NCBI GenBank assembly: GCA_023251285.1
Contig: JAHEZB010000024.1
Location: 1 to 11,042 of the forward strand
DNA: 11,042 bases
Direction: 5' to 3'
Source: Chitinophagaceae bacterium
GTDB taxonomy: Bacteria; Bacteroidota; Bacteroidia; Chitinophagales; Chitinophagaceae
Position 1 is the stretch's first letter, and each line of letters starts with the position of its first letter. The notes under the pieces were generated by a model. The model saw only the letters and a program-made list of their open reading frames with translations, was not told the DNA's origin and made no database searches. Below, one piece after another: positions 1 to 7,227 of this stretch. A program made the position numbers and the translations under genes.

Positions 1-858
1 CAAAATCCTTTCGTGCGAATGAGGAGGAATTTTTAATGGCGCGTTTCCTTTTAAGAAACCTGAACTTACATTCATTCCTTCAGTGCGCACTACCAGGTTC
101 ATCCGCTGCATCTTTTCTTCCATTTGAGGAATTGTACGGGGCGCTAAAGTCCAGATATTATCGGAACCAAATCCTGACATCACAACCGGTGTATTTAAAT
201 TTTTTGCCGAGTGCCAACTGCTGTCATTGTAATCCAAATTTTCCCAACCCCAGGGATAATCTTTCGCCTGAACTTCATCCCCCGGACCAACGACAACATA
301 ACTGTGCAAAACAGCGCCCATATTGGTAGCGCAAGGCAGATAAGCAGTATCATGCAATACTTTCCAACCCGTATTTGTATTTAGAATCTCTTCAGTTGTA
401 GAATCACCCTGCAGTAAAAATCCCGTCTGCTCTGATATCTGTGCTACAGGTGCAAATTCTGCCATATTCCACACCAATGCAGCAATAATATTTTTTCCAT
501 TCTTCAAATACGGTGCAATATCAAAAGTTCCGAAATTCCAATTATACCTGCTGCTGCGTGCTGGCCCTCTGCCAACCAGCGTCCCATTTACAAAAAGCTG
601 GTAGCGGTTATCAGCAGAAACATGAATAATAAACTTCGAAGGCACTTTTACCAAATCAATTGTTTTACGGAAATGATATACTCCATACGCTTTTTCAGCA
701 ACGCCCGGACAACTGATCCAATGCGCGTTCCATCCACCGTGTAATAGGCTTTTATTAATGGCTGTTTGCTGTGAAAATGATTTTTGCGTAGCAAGAAAAA
801 AGACAACCAAAAGCAGGAGATTTATTTTCCTGCAAGCCGGTTTTTTTGAATAATTCAT
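1..858 (-). CDS. Secreted alpha-L-rhamnosidase-like glycoside hydrolase, N-terminal part (cut by window edge)
   Basis: An open frame of 286 codons starts at the ATG complementary to 856-858 and is still open at base 1, so only the N-terminal part is present. Residues 1-30 form a signal peptide: a Lys/Arg-rich start, a hydrophobic run LLLLVVFFLA at 14-23, and likely cleavage near SFSQ. The rest looks like the jelly-roll modules at the front of family GH78 alpha-L-rhamnosidases. The first module, around 40-135, carries SADNRYQLFVNGTLVGRGPA at 81-100, the usual form of the rhamnosidase N-terminal domain. A second sandwich ends with WENLDYNDSSWHSA at 205-218, followed by WTLAPRTIPQMEE at 236-248. 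The catalytic (alpha/alpha)6 barrel would lie beyond the left edge. It probably releases rhamnose from plant or bacterial glycans in the periplasm or outside the cell. The family call rests on the N-domain only; the catalytic class cannot be verified here. Confidence 0.85.
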   Translation of the reverse strand, partial: MNYSKKPACRKINLLLLVVFFLATQKSFSQQTAINKSLLHGGWNAHWISCPGVAEKAYGVYHFRKTIDLVKVPSKFIIHVSADNRYQLFVNGTLVGRGPARSSRYNWNFGTFDIAPYLKNGKNIIAALVWNMAEFAPVAQISEQTGFLLQGDSTTEEILNTNTGWKVLHDTAYLPCATNMGAVLHSYVVVGPGDEVQAKDYPWGWENLDYNDSSWHSAKNLNTPVVMSGFGSDNIWTLAPRTIPQMEEKMQRMNLVVRTEGMNVSSGFLKGNAPLKIPPHSHERIL

Positions 859-995
859 AAGATGTACTGTGCATTAATATTTATAAATCTCTGTTATTTG
901 TGCAAAACGACCAACAAAAGCCTTCGTTTTTGCAAACTTTCCATAAGTGAAGCAGCTAACTGGTAGCTGTTTTCTCTATATTTCACAGTATATAG

Positions 996-1049
996 CTTCG
1001 ATACATCTTCGATACACCTTCGATAGACCTTCGATACATCGTCGATCAT
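996..1049. repeat. 11-bp tandem repeat, four good copies plus one degenerate
   Basis: Units of 11 bp begin at 996, 1007, 1018 and 1029, each reading CTTCGATA followed by CAT, CAC, GAC and CAT. A degenerate fifth copy, CGTCGATCAT, begins at 1040. Each unit contains the self-complementary core TCGA, and one unit is close to one helical turn, so the cores would fall on nearly the same face of the DNA. The array lies between the divergent rhamnosidase and DUF6266 genes. The right end runs into a 5-bp inverted repeat, CGATC-atac-GATCG, at 1043-1056. The repeat is directly visible. A regulatory, phase-variable or dispersed-repeat role is only inference. Confidence 0.85.
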
Positions 1050-1149
1050 ACGATCGCAGGAGATACGCAATAATTCTGCCGGGATTGCGTTATTGAGTAG
1101 AAGAAGGTTACTTTCTTTCATCAGTTTGTTTACAGCTAAAGCATAAATT

Positions 1150-1791
1150 ATGGCAATTCTTTCCCAGGGAATTTTAGGATCCGTAACCGGCAAAACCGGT
1201 CCCGTTATCAGTTATACGAGGTATGGCCAAAACATCATACGAAGTGTTGGCGGTACCAAAAAAAATAAAATAGAAACTCCTGCAAGAAAGATGCAGCGTC
1301 AGAAGATAAAAGTGTGCAACGAGTTTACAAAAGCATTTACCGGCAGTGGCTTTTTCAATAAAAGTTTTCCTGCGTTCGGGCATACCGGCTCAGGATACAA
1401 CCGGGCAACCGGTGCGTTAATGAACCTGGCGATCGTGACCGATCCGGAAACCGCCATTGTTTGGCGAAAAGTACTTATTTCTAAAGGGAATATTGCATCA
1501 GTAGATGCTGCTTCGGCTGATGTAAATGAAGAAGGGAATATCATATTTGGCTGGGAGGATAATGCCGGAACCGGGACGGCGAAAGAAAATGATACAGCTA
1601 TTTTGGTTGCTTATTTTCCTCAACAGAAAGAGGCTGTTTTTCAATTCAGTGAGGCCAAAAGAATCGATGGATATGCCTTACTTGAAATAGGTTCAAAAAA
1701 AGGGGTAGCAGAAACATGGTTAGGCTTTTTGAGCGCCGATGGTAAGAATGCAGCGAATAGTGTATATACCGGAAGACTTTCGTTGCTGTAA
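1150..1791 (+). CDS. DUF6266 family protein of unknown function
   Basis: This 213-residue protein has no signal peptide and no membrane segment, and it begins MAILSQGILGSVTGKTGPVI. The Gly/Lys-rich opening (QGILGSVTGKTGPV at 6-19), the YTRYGQNIIRS stretch and the KKNKIETPARKMQRQK segment ending near residue 52 match the N-terminal pattern I associate with DUF6266, a family seen mainly in Bacteroidota. The C-terminal half alternates beta-like strands with polar loops (for example AILVAYFPQQKEAVFQF) and looks like a compact beta domain. No catalytic motif is recognised. The ATG at 1150 is the natural start because the conserved opening follows directly; no clear ribosome-binding site precedes it. 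The gene is monocistronic by spacing, with 97 bp to the next gene. The 11-bp repeat array lies about 100 bp upstream. The family call is from recalled pattern and the function is unknown. Confidence 0.75.
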   Translation: MAILSQGILGSVTGKTGPVISYTRYGQNIIRSVGGTKKNKIETPARKMQRQKIKVCNEFTKAFTGSGFFNKSFPAFGHTGSGYNRATGALMNLAIVTDPETAIVWRKVLISKGNIASVDAASADVNEEGNIIFGWEDNAGTGTAKENDTAILVAYFPQQKEAVFQFSEAKRIDGYALLEIGSKKGVAETWLGFLSADGKNAANSVYTGRLSLL

Positions 1792-1832
1792 ATACCTAAA
1801 ACACTGGCATTTTTTATAATAATTAAACAATA

Positions 1833-1872
1833 TTCAGCTTTTATTTTAACTTCAGCCTTTTTCAGCTTTTAT
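1833..1872. repeat. Three copies of TTCAGCYTTT upstream of the TonB receptor gene
   Basis: TTCAGCTTTTAT occurs at 1833-1844 and again at 1861-1872, with TTCAGCCTTT at 1851-1860 directly abutting the last copy. The copies start 18 and 10 bp apart and lie 17-56 bp before the receptor ATG at 1889. They occupy most of the intergenic space where the promoter or 5' leader of the receptor operon must be. They could be a regulator-binding array or simply low-complexity T-rich leader. The repetition is seen; the function is inferred. Confidence 0.4.
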
Positions 1873-1888
1873 CAAGATATACCGTCGT

Positions 1889-4003
1889 ATGAAAAGTAAG
1901 GTTTTTGTTCTTTTGTTGGTTCTATCAACACCGTTATTTTTATTCGCACAAAAGGATTCCACTTCTATGGATACGCTGCTGCAACTTTCACTGGAACAAT
2001 TGATGAATATAAAAGTGGTCACAGCTTCCGGTTATCTGCAAACTGCTGCAGAAGCTCCTTCTACCATTACGGTTATTACTGGCCAGCAAATTAAAGACAG
2101 GGGTTATGAGCAACTGGAAGATGCACTTCGTGATGTTCCGGGAATTGATCTGATCCATATCAATGGTTATGCACCCACGTTGATTTATTTCCGTGGAATG
2201 TATGGTGCTGAAAATCTTCGTGCTATGTTAATGATTGATGGAATAGTGGAAAACAATATTCTTGGAACCAATGATATGGCCGGCCCGGCTTATAGTCTTC
2301 ATAACGTTGAGCGTATAGAAATTATCTGGGGACCTGCATCTGCCTTGTATGGTGCGAACGCTTTTGGCGGTGTCATCAATATCATCACCAAAAAAGGGGC
2401 TGATATCGATGGCATGGAAGCAGAACTGGGATATGGCAGTTTTAATACACGTTTTCAAAAATTAAGCATGGGACTAAGAAAAGGAAAGCTGGAGTTTGCG
2501 CTGGCAGGAACGCTTTACAATACAGATGGTCCAAAGTTTACCGGAAGAGATCCGAATTATTCGAATTCTTATGTTGATAATGCAAAATCATTGAATACTA
2601 CTGTAAGTTATTATGGCCACGATTCTAAAACCACTTTTGGTTTCAGGTATTATGATACACCGATGGGATATGGAACATTTTTTAATAGCCCTACTGTTCC
2701 GCTGGGGCTGCCCCTGCCTGATAATGACAACAAGGGAGTGATTGGTATTATTTCCAGCAATTTTAATGGAGAAAAAGGTGGACTCGCCAGTTATTATTTG
2801 AAAACGTGGTACCTGCAAAATGAGTGGAAACCCACTGAGAAATTCAGCCTTCAAACCACTGCGGTTTTTCGGCAAACAGGAACTGATGATGATTCTTATG
2901 CTTATTTGAGTGTGAATGGGAAGGATTTCATACGGGCTATTTTCACCAGTTATTCAACCAGGATTTCCGGCGAAGCAAGAGCCAATTATGCTGCGGGTGA
3001 AAATCAGAACTTTTCCGCCGGTGTACAATATTATCGGGATAATGTAGAAAAAGGGCAGCGAAGAGAAACACTTGATCTCACCAAAAAATACCTGATCAAT
3101 GGAAGAGATACCGTTTATAATCTGAATGCAAGCTTCCTTCCCAGAGTATATGATACGAGAGACAATTTCGGTGCTTATCTTCAATATGCTTTGAAGACGA
3201 ATATATTGGGGAAAACAAATTTCACGCTCGGGAGCCGTTATGATTACAACAGTTATTTCGGGGGTTCGTTCAATCCAAGAGCAGTTGTGGTAAATCAACC
3301 GGGAAACAACCTGACCTTTAAACTGCAGTTTGGTACCGCTTTCAGGGCGCCTACTGAAAATGAGATCCACCAGACTCCTGACACTTTTGATCTGAAAACT
3401 GAAAAGATAAAAACTTACGAGTTTAACACGATTTATTCATTTTCAAACAAAGTGCGCGGACAGGTGAATTTTTTCAGAAATGAGTTAAGCGACGTAATCG
3501 TTATTAATGAACTTGCCGGGTTGAATGCAAATAAGAATCCCGGAAGCCAAACCACTAATGGGATGGAAGCAAGCCTGGATCTGATTCTGGGAAAAAACCT
3601 CACCGGCTTTGCCAACTTTACTTTCCAGGATGCAAAAGGTGAAATTGCTACCACACATGCCTCCGGACAACTTCCGGATGTTCCAAGGTTTAAAGGAAAT
3701 GCCGGACTGACGTTTGACATAGAAAATTTATTTACCGTGAATGTTATTGAAAACTGGGTAGGAAAAAGAAGAGTTCCGAGAACGGATCCTTATGGCCCGG
3801 TTCCGGGTTATTTTCTTACAAATGTTGTGATCAGTACCAAAGAATTATTTAATAAAGGAATTACGGCAAGTGTAAATATCAGAAATGTGTTTGATACAAA
3901 ATGGCTTGATCCGGGATTCAGAACGGCTGATGGGTCTTTATTTTCAACCGTTTTGGAACAGCCGGGCATTAATGGAATATTTAAAATAGGAATAAAATTA
4001 TAA
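1889..4003 (+). CDS. TonB-dependent outer-membrane receptor
   Basis: This 704-residue protein has a clear signal peptide (MKSKVFVLLLVLSTPLFLFA, then QKD). After a short linker with LSLEQLMNIKVVTAS at 34-47, a plug domain covers about 43-170. Its hallmarks are APSTITVITGQQIKDRGYEQ at 56-75, the ALRDVPGID segment, YFRGMYG at 100-106, and the stretch from VERIEIIWGPASALYGANA to GGVINIITKKG at 140-170. The remainder, to about 704, is a 22-strand-type beta-barrel with repeated aromatic strands and a final hydrophobic strand. There is no carboxypeptidase-like N-terminal domain and no SusD partner, so it is not a SusC-type glycan importer. There is also no extra N-terminal signalling (STN) domain. 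The substrate is unknown. The YfiR-like gene follows after 26 bp, which suggests an operon and a sensory as well as transport role. Confidence 0.93.
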   Translation: MKSKVFVLLLVLSTPLFLFAQKDSTSMDTLLQLSLEQLMNIKVVTASGYLQTAAEAPSTITVITGQQIKDRGYEQLEDALRDVPGIDLIHINGYAPTLIYFRGMYGAENLRAMLMIDGIVENNILGTNDMAGPAYSLHNVERIEIIWGPASALYGANAFGGVINIITKKGADIDGMEAELGYGSFNTRFQKLSMGLRKGKLEFALAGTLYNTDGPKFTGRDPNYSNSYVDNAKSLNTTVSYYGHDSKTTFGFRYYDTPMGYGTFFNSPTVPLGLPLPDNDNKGVIGIISSNFNGEKGGLASYYLKTWYLQNEWKPTEKFSLQTTAVFRQTGTDDDSYAYLSVNGKDFIRAIFTSYSTRISGEARANYAAGENQNFSAGVQYYRDNVEKGQRRETLDLTKKYLINGRDTVYNLNASFLPRVYDTRDNFGAYLQYALKTNILGKTNFTLGSRYDYNSYFGGSFNPRAVVVNQPGNNLTFKLQFGTAFRAPTENEIHQTPDTFDLKTEKIKTYEFNTIYSFSNKVRGQVNFFRNELSDVIVINELAGLNANKNPGSQTTNGMEASLDLILGKNLTGFANFTFQDAKGEIATTHASGQLPDVPRFKGNAGLTFDIENLFTVNVIENWVGKRRVPRTDPYGPVPGYFLTNVVISTKELFNKGITASVNIRNVFDTKWLDPGFRTADGSLFSTVLEQPGINGIFKIGIKL

Positions 4004-4029
4004 ACAGGTTAACATCTTTATCCATCTCT

Positions 4030-4584
4030 TTGAAAAAAAGCCTAAAATATAAACCAATATTGGATTTGCTTTTTAAGAAATTTTTATTGGTTATTGTAGC
4101 TGCTTCTCTTGCAGGAACCCTCAGCGCGCAAAACGGCCAGCAGGAAGCAAACCTGAAGGCAGCCTTCATTTACAACTTTACCAAATACATTGACTGGGGA
4201 TCATACAACCGCGATAGCCTTTTTATAATCGGCGTTGCAGGAGATTCTCCAATTATACAATCTCTAAATGCAATAGCATCAGCCGACAGAATAAATAACA
4301 AAAGAGTGATCGTCAAAACGATCAACACCGGAGCAGAGATTGCAGATTGCGATGTTATTTTTATTTCAAACAAATCCCGGATGTCCTTAAATTATATTTT
4401 GTCTAAGACGAGGCCAGGCGTCCTTACCATAAGTGAACAGCCCGGATTTGCAGAAGCCGGAACCGCATTCAATTTCGTTGTAGTAAATAACAGGTTGAAG
4501 TTTGAAGCAAACTTAAAAGCCCTTTCTACAGCCGGTCTTAAAGCGGGATCGCAATTGCTAAAGCTGGCGATCATTGTTGATTAA
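4030..4584 (+). CDS. YfiR-family (DUF4154) periplasmic protein
   Basis: The protein is 184 residues from a TTG start at 4030. No in-frame ATG lies early enough to keep the signal peptide; in-frame TTG codons at 4060 and 4066 are alternative starts giving a shorter, more typical one. The leader is KKFLLVIVAASLAGTLSAQ, and the mature protein would begin near residue 34. Family hallmarks are NLKAAFIYNFTKYIDW at 41-56 and, at the end, LTISEQPGFAEAG, NNRLKFEANL and AGLKAGSQLLKLA. In Pseudomonas, YfiR is a periplasmic repressor that binds the CHASE8 domain of the diguanylate cyclase YfiN and is linked to an outer-membrane partner. Here it sits between a TonB receptor and a CHASE8-like kinase, whose likely partner it is. 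Only one cysteine (C107) is present, so the intramolecular disulfides described for Pseudomonas YfiR cannot form. The family call is strong; the partner is inferred. Confidence 0.85.
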   Translation: MKKSLKYKPILDLLFKKFLLVIVAASLAGTLSAQNGQQEANLKAAFIYNFTKYIDWGSYNRDSLFIIGVAGDSPIIQSLNAIASADRINNKRVIVKTINTGAEIADCDVIFISNKSRMSLNYILSKTRPGVLTISEQPGFAEAGTAFNFVVVNNRLKFEANLKALSTAGLKAGSQLLKLAIIVD

Positions 4585-4605
4585 AATTAATTGAAGAATT
4601 TAAAG

Positions 4606-5989
4606 ATGTTGAAGTTTAACGACATATCATTACGTAACAAGCTGATCCTGATGCAGGTTTTTACGAGCGTAGTCGTCTTTGGAATTGTTTTTGGCGTTTT
4701 CATTATTACAGATGTAAACTCCTACAAACAACGAAAGGTTGACAGCATGGTCAGTATCGCCCAGGTGCTTGCAACGAACAGCATTTCATCGATTCAGTTT
4801 CAGGATCCCGAATCGGCGACGGAAATGCTGCAAGAATTACAAACCGTATCTCCGGAAATCATTCATTCGGAAATAACCAATAAAGAAGGCCAGGTCTTTG
4901 CCAGCTACTCAAAACCTGAAACAGAAACTTTCAGTATTCCGCAAATATTGCATGGAAAATCCTACTCCTTCGTTGGTCAGCAGCTTTTTGTAAGTAATCC
5001 TATTAAAAGCAACAATGAAGTGATTGGCAGGGTATACCTTGAAGTTACCTTAACAGAATTACAGCAGATAAAACAATACAAATATGAGCTGGCTCTCATA
5101 CTATTACTGGTGGCGCTCGTGTTTTCCTTTCTTATCGCTGTTTTGGTTCAGGGTTATCTTTCCGCACGGTTGCTCAATTTAGTAAATGTGGTTAGAAAAA
5201 TAAGGAAAACGGGGGAAATTACTAAAGCGGTAGAAGATAAAGGCAAAGATGAAATTGCCACACTCATCCAGGCTTTTAATAAGCTCATGGAAGAAATCCG
5301 GGAAAACCAGAAGAAGAAAGATGAGTTTATTGGAATTGCCAGCCACGAATTGAAGACGCCGCTTACGAGTATAAAAGGATATGTCGAAATGCTCAATATG
5401 CTGGAACAGGATGCTCAGAAAAAGCAATTTGTAAAGAAAGCGTTGAACAATATTAATAAACTTGAAAGATTGGTTAAAGATTTGCTCGATGTATCGAAGA
5501 TACAAAGCGGGCAGTTGCAACTTGAGATGAAAGAATTTAATATCGACGAATTACTAAACGAAACTGTAAATGCCAGTCAGATGGTGTCAGAAACACACAG
5601 AATTGTAAAGCGGGGCAATCCGGTGGATGAAATGATTTATGGCGACAGGCAAAGGATTGAACAGGTCTTGCTCAACCTTTTGTCTAATGCGATCAAATAT
5701 TCTCCGGGTAATCCTGGAAACCGAAAAAACTGAAAAAGAATTAATCATTAAAATAAAAGACTATGGAATTGGAGTAGCACCGGAAGAGCAAACCAATATC
5801 TTTGAACGGTTTTACAGGTCAAATAAAGTTGCTGTTCACATTTCGGGTTTCGGATTAGGATTATATATTTGCAGGGATATCATTAACAGGCATTCGGGAA
5901 GGATTTGGGTGGAAAGTGCAGGAAAAGGTTCAGTTTTTAATTTTTCTTTACCGTTAAATCACTCAGCAATACAACAAACACATGTATAA
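4606..5989 (+). pseudogene. Sensor histidine kinase with CHASE8-like sensor, disrupted by a frameshift in the ATPase domain
   Basis: From the ATG at 4606 (an in-frame TTG at 4591 is less likely): TM1 at about 12-35, a periplasmic region at about 36-160 resembling CHASE8 (IAQVLATNSISSIQFQDPES and a following EGQVFASYSKPE), TM2 at about 161-183, HAMP at about 184-235 with DEIATLIQAFNKLMEEI, then HisKA with the phospho-acceptor H247 in ASHELKTPL. The N box EQVLLNLLSNAIKYSPG ends at residue 368. The frame then runs into a TGA at 5731 after seven unrelated residues. The rest of the HATPase domain continues in the next frame from about 5708: VILETEKTEKE, the G1 box DYGIG, the F box FERFYR, and the G2 box GFGLGLYI, with a stop at 5987. 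The two parts together carry every kinase motif. The frame change fits a net loss of 2, 5, 8 or 11 bases between SPG and VILE. Either the kinase is inactivated or the assembly has an error here. The gene starts 21 bp after the YfiR stop and is followed by its receiver. Confidence 0.88.
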
Positions 5990-6018
5990 TAGCGTTGTTG
6001 CGTTATCAAAAAATAATT

Positions 6019-6375
6019 ATGAACAAAATACTCGTAGTAGATGATGATGTCGACATCCTCTCGTTGGTAGAGACCATATTAAGCATGAACAATTTTGACG
6101 TGCAGGCTATTTCAAGGTGGCAAGACATATATACTAAAATGGATGAGTTTAAGCCCAATCTCGTTTTGCTGGATGTAATGCTCGGCGGTGCTGATGGCCG
6201 TGATATTTGCAAAAATCTACATTTAGATAATAAAACAAGAAACGTTCCGGTCGTACTTTTTTCAGCCAATCCCGAAATGGGGAAATACATTAAGGAATGC
6301 ATGGCGCAGGACTTTGTACCAAAGCCTTTTGATATTTCAAGTTTGCTGAAAACGGTAAAGACATATGTAAACTAA
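6019..6375 (+). CDS. Receiver-only response regulator
   Basis: From the ATG at 6019 this is a 118-residue CheY-like receiver with no output domain. In-frame TTG codons at 5995 and 5998 would only add an unconserved N-terminal tail, whereas the ATG puts KILVVDDD directly at the start as in most receivers. The acidic pocket is D8/D9, the phospho-acceptor is D52 in LVLLDVMLGGADG, the switch Ser is S82 in VVLFSAN, and the conserved lysine is K102 in FVPKPFD. All of the phosphorylation chemistry is therefore intact. It begins 29 bp after the broken kinase and presumably receives its phosphate. With no DNA-binding or enzyme domain it must act by protein contact or as a phosphorelay intermediate. 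It is the last gene of the plus-strand cluster. Confidence 0.92.
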   Translation: MNKILVVDDDVDILSLVETILSMNNFDVQAISRWQDIYTKMDEFKPNLVLLDVMLGGADGRDICKNLHLDNKTRNVPVVLFSANPEMGKYIKECMAQDFVPKPFDISSLLKTVKTYVN

Positions 6376-6409
6376 TTACACATACTTGCTTCGTAATGCT
6401 GTTAAATAC

Positions 6410-6430
6410 TTCAGATCAATAGAATCTGAA
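6410..6430. terminator. Weak hairpin between convergent genes
   Basis: TTCAGAT (6410-6416) and ATCTGAA (6424-6430) are perfectly complementary around a 7-base loop. The hairpin sits in the 96-bp gap between the convergent stops at 6375 and 6472, the place where a bidirectional terminator is expected. The stem is AT-rich and no T-run follows on either strand, so it is at best a weak terminator. Confidence 0.3.
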
Positions 6431-6471
6431 ATTAGAAATGTACATTATTTATTTGTCTGCTGTAAACCGCT

Positions 6472-7113
6472 TCAACCGTCAGTCTTAAATACCCACTCAT
6501 TAGCCAGATCAATCTCATTTTGGGTAATCGTATGTCCCATATTTTCATAAATCTTTTCATGAACACTTGCATTCATTCCTTCTAATACCTTGCTTGTTTC
6601 ATTCACTCTTTCTACCGGAACATGTGGATCGGGATTGCTGCTTCCAATAAAAACGGGCATGCTTTTAAGATCTCCCTTATAATTTGTTTGATCAATCCTA
6701 TTGCCAATCAATCCGCCGGTAAAAGCAGCCACTCCACCATATTTTGCAGCATTTCGCGCTATGAATTCAAGAGTGAGGCAAGCGCCTTGTGAAAACCCGG
6801 TGAAGTAAATATTTTCTTCAGATATACCTTTTGCGATCACCTCATTTACCGTATCTTTTACCAGCGATAAGGCAGACGACAACCACGGTTCATTTTGCGA
6901 AACCGGCGCCATAAAAGAATAAGGATACCAGCTATAATTACTTGCCTGGGGTGCAAGCAAAGCAAATCCTTTTACATTTAAATGATTTGCAAGAGACAAA
7001 ATATCTTCTGCATTTGCGCCGCGGCCATGAATCATAATCAGCGCTTTAGATGCATTCTGCAGATCTGCCCCTGCGTGTATCACATTTTTCGGATGAATTT
7101 TATTCCCTGTCAT
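6472..7113 (-). CDS. Phospholipase/carboxylesterase family alpha/beta hydrolase
   Basis: The 213-residue cytoplasmic protein has no signal peptide and is the usual length for the Abhydrolase_2 (phospholipase/carboxylesterase, acyl-protein thioesterase-like) family. The oxyanion region is MIHGRGANAED at 27-37. The nucleophile elbow is GFSQGA at 106-111 with Ser108. The acid is Asp162 in SSNPDPHVP, and the base is His194 in NMGHTI. The triad is thus complete. It should hydrolyse small carboxylic or thioester substrates; the natural substrate is not known. It is the last gene of the minus-strand run, 114 bp after the OsmC-family gene, and that gap contains a scrap of a different alpha/beta hydrolase. 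Confidence 0.9.
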   Translation of the reverse strand: MTGNKIHPKNVIHAGADLQNASKALIMIHGRGANAEDILSLANHLNVKGFALLAPQASNYSWYPYSFMAPVSQNEPWLSSALSLVKDTVNEVIAKGISEENIYFTGFSQGACLTLEFIARNAAKYGGVAAFTGGLIGNRIDQTNYKGDLKSMPVFIGSSNPDPHVPVERVNETSKVLEGMNASVHEKIYENMGHTITQNEIDLANEWVFKTDG

Positions 7114-7155
7114 TATGAAAAAATTAATTAAATAATATGCTTGTGTGCGGGTAGT

Positions 7156-7224
7156 TTATTTTTGAAGAAAAGTAATAAGTGGTTTGAAAAATTCGTCAAA
7201 AGCTTCAATGTGCGGTAAATGGTG
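7156..7224 (-). pseudogene. C-terminal remnant of an alpha/beta hydrolase
   Basis: Read on the minus strand, 7224-7156 encodes HHLPHIEAFDEFFKPLITFL, then QK and a TAA. This is the pattern of the last 20 or so residues of many alpha/beta hydrolases: the catalytic His in a GH-x-PHIE-x-P-E-E-F context, then a C-terminal helix ending FL. Nothing else of a hydrolase is present. The preceding codon is TCG, and before that comes the TAA stop of the OsmC gene in the same reading frame. It therefore looks like the tail of a deleted neighbouring gene, with the deletion joint at the OsmC stop. It is not part of the esterase at 6472-7113, which has its own complete C-terminus. The evidence is a short but very characteristic match. 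Confidence 0.6.
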
Positions 7225-7227
7225 CGA

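Noticed and set aside
36..329. Plus-strand open frame opposite the left-edge hydrolase
   Set aside because: It is the antisense shadow of the rhamnosidase-like gene, whose motifs and signal peptide are clear on the minus strand.
894..1193. A minus-strand 99-codon open frame across the 11-bp repeats and overlapping the start of the DUF6266 gene
   Set aside because: The protein resembles no family I recognise, overlaps a convincing gene start, and owes its repeated VSK-x-Y pattern to the DNA repeat. It most likely is not translated.
1889..4003. A SusC-type polysaccharide utilisation receptor linked to the nearby rhamnosidase
   Set aside because: The receptor lacks the carboxypeptidase-like N-domain of SusC, no SusD gene is present, and the rhamnosidase is divergent with an unrelated gene in between.
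5722..5733. A slippery-looking heptamer A AAA AAC directly before the premature TGA of the kinase, suggesting programmed frameshifting
   Set aside because: A -1 slip there leads into the third frame, which ends soon after. The kinase continues in the +1 frame, and that frame already resumes homology upstream at about 5708, so the heptamer cannot restore the protein.
5639..5989. The kinase C-terminal part as a separate gene starting at the ATG at 5639
   Set aside because: The first 23 codons from that ATG are an out-of-frame reading of the kinase N-box region. Homology begins only at about 5708, so it is the second half of a broken gene.
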